Assembly: GCA_001803235.1 (NCBI GenBank)
Contig: MHBL01000443.1
Coordinates: forward strand, 1-64,000
Length of the DNA: 64,000 nucleotides
Source: Lentisphaerae bacterium RIFOXYA12_64_32
GTDB lineage: Bacteria; Verrucomicrobiota; Lentisphaeria; Oligosphaerales; YB12-FULL-65-16
Direction: 5' to 3'
In this document: positions 58,562 to 64,000 of the stretch, one piece after another
How positions within the stretch are numbered: the first letter of the stretch is position 1
Layout: the number at the start of each line of letters is the position of its first letter
Position numbers and translations under genes: made by a program
Notes under the pieces: model-generated
Told to the model about the DNA's origin: nothing
Seen by the model: only the letters and a program-made list of their open reading frames with translations
Databases searched by the model: none

Positions 58562-61500
58562 ATGAACCATCGCCTCATCATCTTGGCTCTGCTTACGTCG
58601 GCTGCCAGTGTTGTGCTCTTGCCGGCAGTCCGCGCCGCCGCGGTTGAGCCGCTGCTGGTGTGGGCGGGTGCGGCGCCGCCGGGCACGGTCGCGGGCGAGA
58701 CGATCGATGTCGCCAAAGCCTCTCTGCCGGGCGGCGGCACGGTCGCCGGACTGCAGCCGTTGCGGTTCCTGCCTCCGAACGAACCGCGCCGCGCGGACGC
58801 CTGCCGGCCGCTCTGGATCCAGGGCGACGGCGGCGGATTGGCCGTCGCACTTGGGCCGGCGATCGCGCGCAGCATCTGGGCGCCCGCACAGCGCTCCGCC
58901 GTTGTCCAATGCGGTGCGGTCCTTCCCCAACCGCTGCAACTCAACGGGGTCACGCTTGTGCTCCAGTTCCGCCTGACGGGCGATATGTGCCGGGGCGGCG
59001 GCACGCCGCCGTGGGAACTGGACGGCATCCTCATGGACCTGCCGCCGTCCGTGTCGCTGCGGTTGCAGGGCGCCGGGCCCACGGGCCGCAACCCGCGCGT
59101 GCCGGTCCTGGTCGTGAAGGGGAGTGACGGCCAGGACACGCGTTTCGCCGCCGACCCGAGTGCCGCCGTTACGTCTGGCGAGTGGCACACGCTGATGGTG
59201 TCCTGGACCGCCGCCGTGGCTGCGGACTCCGCACCCGCGCCGGTGCGGTTGTGGCTCGATGACGCTGAGGTCGGCATGAAGCCCGTCGCCGGACCAGGCA
59301 ACCCGAGCGGAGCGCTGCCGCTGGTCGGCCCGGTCCGTATCGGCGGCGACTGCAACTGGCTCGATGTGCCCATGGATCTGGCCGGGTTCGCGGTGTTCGA
59401 CCGTGCGATGGGACCGGACGACGCCATGCAGGCGCTGCGCGGCCAAAGCTACGACCTGCGCCGCGACGCCAACCGCACCGAGGCCTGGACCGTCACCGGC
59501 CCGGGCGTAGAACTGACCGACGAAGCCGGCGGCGTGCTCTCGCTGAAGTTCGGCGACACCGCCCCCGGCGGTACGGTACGACTGGCCCTGAAGGAGCCCG
59601 TCCCGGTCGAAGGCGCCGCCGCGCTGAACTTCTGGTACTGCATGCCGGCGGTCGCCCCGGGCGATTTCGGACACGAGATTCAGGCGCTGTTCTGCACCGC
59701 CACCGGTGAGGAGCATGCGGTCAAGGCGGCGCGCTGCGTCAGCACGCACATTGCACCCGGGAACAGCCGCAAGGCGGGGCTGTGGATGTACGTCATGGCG
59801 GACGTGCCCAAGGGCAAGAGCGTCACCGCGTTCACCGGCTTCAGCGTCAACACCGAGGTGTACGGCAAGGTCTTCACGCCGCACGCCGTGTTCCTGCGTG
59901 ACCTCGGCGTCGACCGCATCGACTACGGCCGCGCCAGCCTGTACTACGTGGTCGGCAATTTCCGCGACAACTTCGCCATGGTCGCGTTCAACGGCAGCGG
60001 CGCCCGTGCCATGACCGACGCCAGCGGCGGTGCGCGCCGGCCGTTCGTGAACCTCGACAACCTGCTCGACCAAGCCAAGGACGGCCGCCCGCCCGTCGTC
60101 GACCTGCACGTCCAGGCCTTCGACCAGGAGGACCGGTTAGTCTGCGAGCGCTGGTTGACCGGCCTCAACACTGCGAACACCGCGGACTTCCTGCAACGAA
60201 TCGAACTGCCGATCACCGCGCCGGGGACGTACCGGATCAAAGGCAAGTCGTACGACGCCACGACCAAGGCATTTTTCACCACCGACTGGGTGCAGCTCAT
60301 TGTCGTGCGCGGCAACGGCTCGCTGCCGGGCGAACCGGCCCACCGTGCTGCCGGGCTGCTCTCGATCAACCCCGGCAAGCCGTTCGGGCGCCTGGAGAAG
60401 AACGCCCCGTGCGAGATCGAGTTCATCGTTGCGCCACGTCCGGACACGGCCCTGTCTGAGTCGCTCGAGTTGCGCTACGCGGTTGTACCCAACGTTGTCT
60501 GGGTGCCGGGCCGCGCGACCTGCCGCGACGTGACGCTCGACCAGACGCTGTCCGTGGCCGGGCCCGGTTCGCTCAAGGTCCCGTACGCACCGCAACACTG
60601 CGTCGAACGGGTGGTCGCCGAACTGTGGAGCGGCACGACCCGGCTCGACCGCGAGGAGCGCCTGATCGGCATCCGCAATGGCCTGGACGCCGCGCCGGCA
60701 CTGACGGCGCCCATCCCGTCGTTCGCCGAGCTCACCGCGCCGCACGGCATCTGGATGAACAGCCAGTTCCACGCCCTCGTCGACCGCTGCGGCGACAAGG
60801 TGCTGGACGTCGTCGCCCAAAACCTCGACGAGGTCAAGAAGATCACCCCGAACGTCGGCATGATGCCGGAACTGCACCGGCTCGAGCCCATGCCCGGCGT
60901 CTACGACTGGGACTACCTGCAGGCGCTGTTCGACCTCGCGGCGCAGCACGGGTGCCGGTTCGTGCTCTACCTCTCGCAGAAGTGGCCGCCCGACTGGGCG
61001 CCAGTCGAGTTCTACGAGGACGAGCGCGGCCGCATTCACGGTACCGGTATCGTCTGGCGGCACATGGTCGGCGGCTACAACTACGCCACCGGCGAGCACG
61101 GGCCGGACATCATCCGCGAGTTCAATTGCCAGCTCGCGCGACGGTTCCTGAACCACCCGGGCTTCGGCGCCTACTACTTCGAGAACGAGCACATCGTCTC
61201 GGACGGCTCCACGTCGCTGCCGACTTCGCGCGACCCGGCGAACCGCGCGCGCTTCGCCGCGTTCCTGCGCGAGAAGTACGGTGACATCGATGCACTGAAC
61301 CGGGGCTACGGGACGACGTACTCGTCGTTCGCCGAAGTGCGCATCCCGGACGGAAATCCGGTGCGGTTCCCGCGCCGCGCCATGCACGCCGACCTGCCGC
61401 AGTACGTCATGCGCGCCGCCGAGGATTTCATTCTCCGCAACCAGTTCGACGCGGTGCGCGCCGAGGACCCGCGCCGCCCGATCATCGTGTACAGCATCGG

Positions 61501-62668
61501 CATGTCGCACCCGGCGTCGGTCGGGTTCTACCGGCACATTGCGGAGAACGGCGGCATCATGGCCAACGGTGGTGTGCACTCGACCTTCGACCACACCACG
61601 TTCCGCGACGCGTACCAGGCGGTTCCCGGGCTCATCGAACGCATGGAACCGCACGACATGTGGAACTACGAGCCCTGCACGTTCGGCTTCGACGACATGC
61701 TCTACGGCATGCTCGCCGACGGCGGGCGCGGCATTGCCTTCCACTACTTCCTCGACGTCGGCCCGGGACGGCCGTTCAACTACGACACGTACAAAGCCCC
61801 GGCCAAGAACGGGTTGTACCGCATCATCGAGAAATGGGAGAGCCTGTGCGAACTGCGCCAGACCGAACGGCTCCATGATGCGGTCGGCATCATGGATCTG
61901 CGCAAGGCGTACAGCTACTTCCTCTCCTACTGGACGCCCGGCGTGCGGCCGTACATGGCCTCGATCTACGTCTTCAACCATTACGCCCCGTCGATCTACC
62001 AACCCGGTATGGACCTGGCGCACCTCGACGGCAGTCAGGTGCTGTTCCTCACCGGCGAGATCATCGACACGGCGGAGCTCGAGTACGTCCGGCGCCACCT
62101 CGCCGCCGGCAAGACGGTGGTGCTCGATTCGACCGCGGCCAGCTTCAGTTTCGCGGACCCGGACCGGCCAAGCCGGCACTGCCTGCTGGAGTCGCTGGGG
62201 CTCGACCCGCTCGCCGCTGGCGAGCAGCTCCCCGGCGTGTCCTTCCCGCATGACGTCCTGGGGGTGGGAAAAGGCCGGGTTCTGATTCTGCGCACCCCGC
62301 TGGGCGGTGAACCGTGGGGAGGCATTGTGCCGGCGATCATGGCGTGGGCCGGCGTCACCGAACGGCTGGCCGACAGCGACGACAAGTTCATGCAGATGCA
62401 CACGTTGCAGGCCGGCGATGTGTACTACCTGGTTACGGCGCACCGCGGGTTCGACCCGAACGGCTACGACGGCCCGAAGGAGTGGGAGGGCAATGTCCGG
62501 TTTCTCAAGCCGCTGCCCGAGGGGAACTACCGCGTCAGCGAGATCTGGGTGGCCCGGGATCGCGAGATCGGGGTAATGACCCCGGCCGCGCTGGCGACCA
62601 CCGGATTCGGCGCCGGCAAGTACGCCGAACTGCAGATGAAGGTGTTCCGCATCGCGCCGGTGCGGTAG
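58562..62668 (+). CDS. Giant secreted GH42-like glycoside hydrolase with LamG-like domain
   Basis: The ATG at 58562 follows CGGAGA and opens a signal peptide (LIILALLTSAASVVLLPAV). A concanavalin/LamG-like domain (residues ~120-300) with VTLVLQFRLTGD and FAVFDRAMGPDDAMQALRGQ and further beta-sandwich regions come before a TIM barrel from about residue 720. The barrel has YYFENEHIV with the N875-E876 dyad (candidate acid/base) and MWNYEPCTFGFDD with E1037 (candidate nucleophile), plus a GH42-like trimerisation-type region with GKTVVLDSTAA. The total of 1368 residues is about twice a usual GH42. Beta-galactosidase-type activity on a complex glycan is inferred. Confidence 0.72.
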   Translation: MNHRLIILALLTSAASVVLLPAVRAAAVEPLLVWAGAAPPGTVAGETIDVAKASLPGGGTVAGLQPLRFLPPNEPRRADACRPLWIQGDGGGLAVALGPAIARSIWAPAQRSAVVQCGAVLPQPLQLNGVTLVLQFRLTGDMCRGGGTPPWELDGILMDLPPSVSLRLQGAGPTGRNPRVPVLVVKGSDGQDTRFAADPSAAVTSGEWHTLMVSWTAAVAADSAPAPVRLWLDDAEVGMKPVAGPGNPSGALPLVGPVRIGGDCNWLDVPMDLAGFAVFDRAMGPDDAMQALRGQSYDLRRDANRTEAWTVTGPGVELTDEAGGVLSLKFGDTAPGGTVRLALKEPVPVEGAAALNFWYCMPAVAPGDFGHEIQALFCTATGEEHAVKAARCVSTHIAPGNSRKAGLWMYVMADVPKGKSVTAFTGFSVNTEVYGKVFTPHAVFLRDLGVDRIDYGRASLYYVVGNFRDNFAMVAFNGSGARAMTDASGGARRPFVNLDNLLDQAKDGRPPVVDLHVQAFDQEDRLVCERWLTGLNTANTADFLQRIELPITAPGTYRIKGKSYDATTKAFFTTDWVQLIVVRGNGSLPGEPAHRAAGLLSINPGKPFGRLEKNAPCEIEFIVAPRPDTALSESLELRYAVVPNVVWVPGRATCRDVTLDQTLSVAGPGSLKVPYAPQHCVERVVAELWSGTTRLDREERLIGIRNGLDAAPALTAPIPSFAELTAPHGIWMNSQFHALVDRCGDKVLDVVAQNLDEVKKITPNVGMMPELHRLEPMPGVYDWDYLQALFDLAAQHGCRFVLYLSQKWPPDWAPVEFYEDERGRIHGTGIVWRHMVGGYNYATGEHGPDIIREFNCQLARRFLNHPGFGAYYFENEHIVSDGSTSLPTSRDPANRARFAAFLREKYGDIDALNRGYGTTYSSFAEVRIPDGNPVRFPRRAMHADLPQYVMRAAEDFILRNQFDAVRAEDPRRPIIVYSIGMSHPASVGFYRHIAENGGIMANGGVHSTFDHTTFRDAYQAVPGLIERMEPHDMWNYEPCTFGFDDMLYGMLADGGRGIAFHYFLDVGPGRPFNYDTYKAPAKNGLYRIIEKWESLCELRQTERLHDAVGIMDLRKAYSYFLSYWTPGVRPYMASIYVFNHYAPSIYQPGMDLAHLDGSQVLFLTGEIIDTAELEYVRRHLAAGKTVVLDSTAASFSFADPDRPSRHCLLESLGLDPLAAGEQLPGVSFPHDVLGVGKGRVLILRTPLGGEPWGGIVPAIMAWAGVTERLADSDDKFMQMHTLQAGDVYYLVTAHRGFDPNGYDGPKEWEGNVRFLKPLPEGNYRVSEIWVARDREIGVMTPAALATTGFGAGKYAELQMKVFRIAPVR

Positions 62669-62857
62669 CCGCCGGAGAAACAATCGAGACAAGCCGCCGG
62701 AGTTCGCCAGCGATCGGGCGCGCAGTGGCTCGGCGCGTCCCGCGCCGAAGCGGAGACTCGGTCCGGGACGGACCCGAGGCACCCTACTGCGGTCCCAGAG
62801 GTCCCGCGCCACTGCCCGCCGCTGCGGACAACGGGTAACGGACACAGGAGACAAGAT

Positions 62858-63592
62858 ATGCGTGCGACCAGTGCTCTATCGATTCTGACGGGAATCCTGT
62901 TGGCGTCGCCAGTCCTGGCAGAAGACGCCTTCACAACGGACGTCATCCAGACATCAGAGGGCGCCCTGCAAATCACCTTCATCGGTCACGCGACCTTGAT
63001 GTTCACGTCCGGGGGCAAGGTCATCTGCATCGATCCGTGGAGCAAGCTGGCCGACTACTCGAAACTGCCGAAAGCCGACCTCATTCTGATCACGCACGAA
63101 CATCACGACCACTTGGACACTGGCGCGGTTCAGGCCGTGACCAAGGACGGCACACAGGTCGTGGCCAACGCCGCCGCGGCTGAGAAGGTCGCCGGAAGCA
63201 TGATCATGAAGAACGGCGATGTGAAGACCGTGTTGGGCGTGAAGATCGAAGCGGTCCCGGCCTACAACCTGGTGCATCGGCGTGACAACGGTCAACCGTA
63301 TCACCTCAAAGGCGGCGGGAACGGGTACGTGCTCACGTTCGGGGACCAGCGGGTCTACGTGGCGGGTGACACGGAGAATACCCCGGAGATGAAAAGCCTG
63401 CCCGACATCGATTGCGCGTTCCTACCCATGAACCTGCCGCACACCATGACCCCGGAAATGGTGGCGGACGCTGCCAGGGCGCTGAAGGTCAAGACCCTCT
63501 ACCCCTACCACTTCGGCGACACGGACACGTCGGCGCTGGCGGACCTGCTCAGGGGCACGGATATCGACGTGCGCATCCGTCCCCTGAAGTGA
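62858..63592 (+). CDS. Secreted MBL-fold metallo-hydrolase
   Basis: A signal peptide (SALSILTGILLASPVLAEDA) precedes a metallo-beta-lactamase fold: FIGHATLMF, the metal motif LITHEHHDHLDTG (HxHxDH), VYVAGDTENTPEMKSL and a C-terminal LYPYHFGDTD. It resembles the UPF0173/UlaG-like branch; substrate unknown. GGAGACAAG precedes the ATG. Confidence 0.85.
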   Translation: MRATSALSILTGILLASPVLAEDAFTTDVIQTSEGALQITFIGHATLMFTSGGKVICIDPWSKLADYSKLPKADLILITHEHHDHLDTGAVQAVTKDGTQVVANAAAAEKVAGSMIMKNGDVKTVLGVKIEAVPAYNLVHRRDNGQPYHLKGGGNGYVLTFGDQRVYVAGDTENTPEMKSLPDIDCAFLPMNLPHTMTPEMVADAARALKVKTLYPYHFGDTDTSALADLLRGTDIDVRIRPLK

Positions 63593-63699
63593 GCATCGGA
63601 CAACCGTGGGCGAAATACTGTTGAAAAGGGCGGCACGCGTCGAGGTGGAGTTGCGCCGCCGTCTCCCGAGTGTCGCACCGGCCCCCGGGGCGCTGGTAT

Positions 63700-64000
63700 T
63701 TACCGCGGGGTGAAATCATCCGTGGTCGTGTGGTTCTGCCACGCCATATGGCCGTCCGCGAAGCAGAAATTGTAGCCGTTACTGTGCCGGCGGACCATGA
63801 TCAGGTACGATGCCGTCAGGGGCCAGGCACCGGGCACGCTGTTGTAGAGATCCCGCAACGTCGTTGTCGAAGAACGCATGTCCAACTGTTTGAGGCCGTC
63901 CGCAACCATCATGCAGGTGCTCGGTTTCCTGACATTCATTCGCCGCCGTTTGCCCGGATCGCCCATGTACACGTTGTTTACTTCGATATAGTTCGTCATG
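63700..64000 (-). CDS. Prepilin-like H-x9-DG protein, C-terminal part (runs off the window)
   Basis: The visible ~100 codons end with RHSNGYNFCFADGHMAWQ, the H-x9-DG signature, as in the protein at 2481-3206. The gene very likely starts beyond the right edge, where the FTLVELLVV-type signal would be; the ATG at 63997-63999 is probably internal. It is convergent with the MBL-fold gene. Confidence 0.75.
   Translation of the reverse strand, partial: MTNYIEVNNVYMGDPGKRRRMNVRKPSTCMMVADGLKQLDMRSSTTTLRDLYNSVPGAWPLTASYLIMVRRHSNGYNFCFADGHMAWQNHTTTDDFTPR

Noticed and set aside
60137-62854. A 905-codon minus-strand frame opposite the GH42-like gene
   Set aside because: Its composition is Arg/Val/Asp/His-biased with no domain resemblance; the sense gene explains the region.

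Overview
The window is high-GC, gene-dense bacterial DNA, most likely from a PVC-group bacterium (Lentisphaerota/Kiritimatiellota-like). The pointers are two prepilin-type proteins with an H-x9-DG ending, a large secreted glycan-degradation repertoire (GH141-like and other beta-helix proteins, GH29 fucosidases, a GH42-like giant), URO-D-superfamily proteins beside glycan genes, a DUF1961 protein and a NTP_transf_4-type GlmU. The phylum call is inference from gene content; there is no rRNA here.

Layout. 1-2.4 kb: the 5' part of a transposase gene, an AbiEi/AbiEii toxin-antitoxin pair and an AraC remnant. 2.4-18.6 kb: a carbohydrate island on the plus strand with a pseudopilin-like protein, a GH141-like lipoprotein, two URO-D-family proteins and three paralogous beta-helix proteins with different added domains. 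Between them lie gene remnants (amidohydrolase, MFS transporter), a MITE with an intact 9-bp target duplication and a 25-bp inverted repeat. 18.7-26.8 kb: VapBC, two cytoplasmic GH29 alpha-L-fucosidases, an EamA transporter, a J-domain-like protein, TatD, a four-helix-bundle protein and a SurA-like isomerase, with dispersed palindromic repeats. 27.2-31.5 kb: prfB with its programmed frameshift, transketolase and an unknown secreted protein.

31.7-42.5 kb: a complete type I-E CRISPR-Cas locus: cas3-cse1-cse2-cas6e-X-cas7e-cas5e-cas1-cas2-Y, then a leader promoter and an array of 8 repeats and 7 spacers. X encodes a HEAT-repeat, zinc-ribbon and PD-(D/E)XK nuclease fusion lying inside the effector operon. 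Y encodes a YprB/RNase_H_2 DEDD exonuclease between cas2 and the leader. Type I-E systems lack Cas4, so these two extra nucleases are the best candidates for an undescribed module here.

42.5-48.1 kb (minus strand): GalU with a glucuronokinase-like GHMP kinase, a Gfo/Idh/MocA oxidoreductase, IlvE, ribosomal protein S4 and tRNA-Gln(CTG). 48.3-56.9 kb (plus): an RdgC-like protein, TrpS, a hexosamine/nucleotide-sugar operon (GlmM, GlmU-like protein, DegT aminotransferase), an unusually long YejE-like permease and a DUF1961 protein. 56.9-64 kb: HicAB, a second VapBC, a 1368-residue GH42-like protein, an MBL-fold protein and the end of a second pseudopilin-like gene. The window holds four toxin-antitoxin modules; two of them have promoters placed so that their mRNAs should be leaderless.
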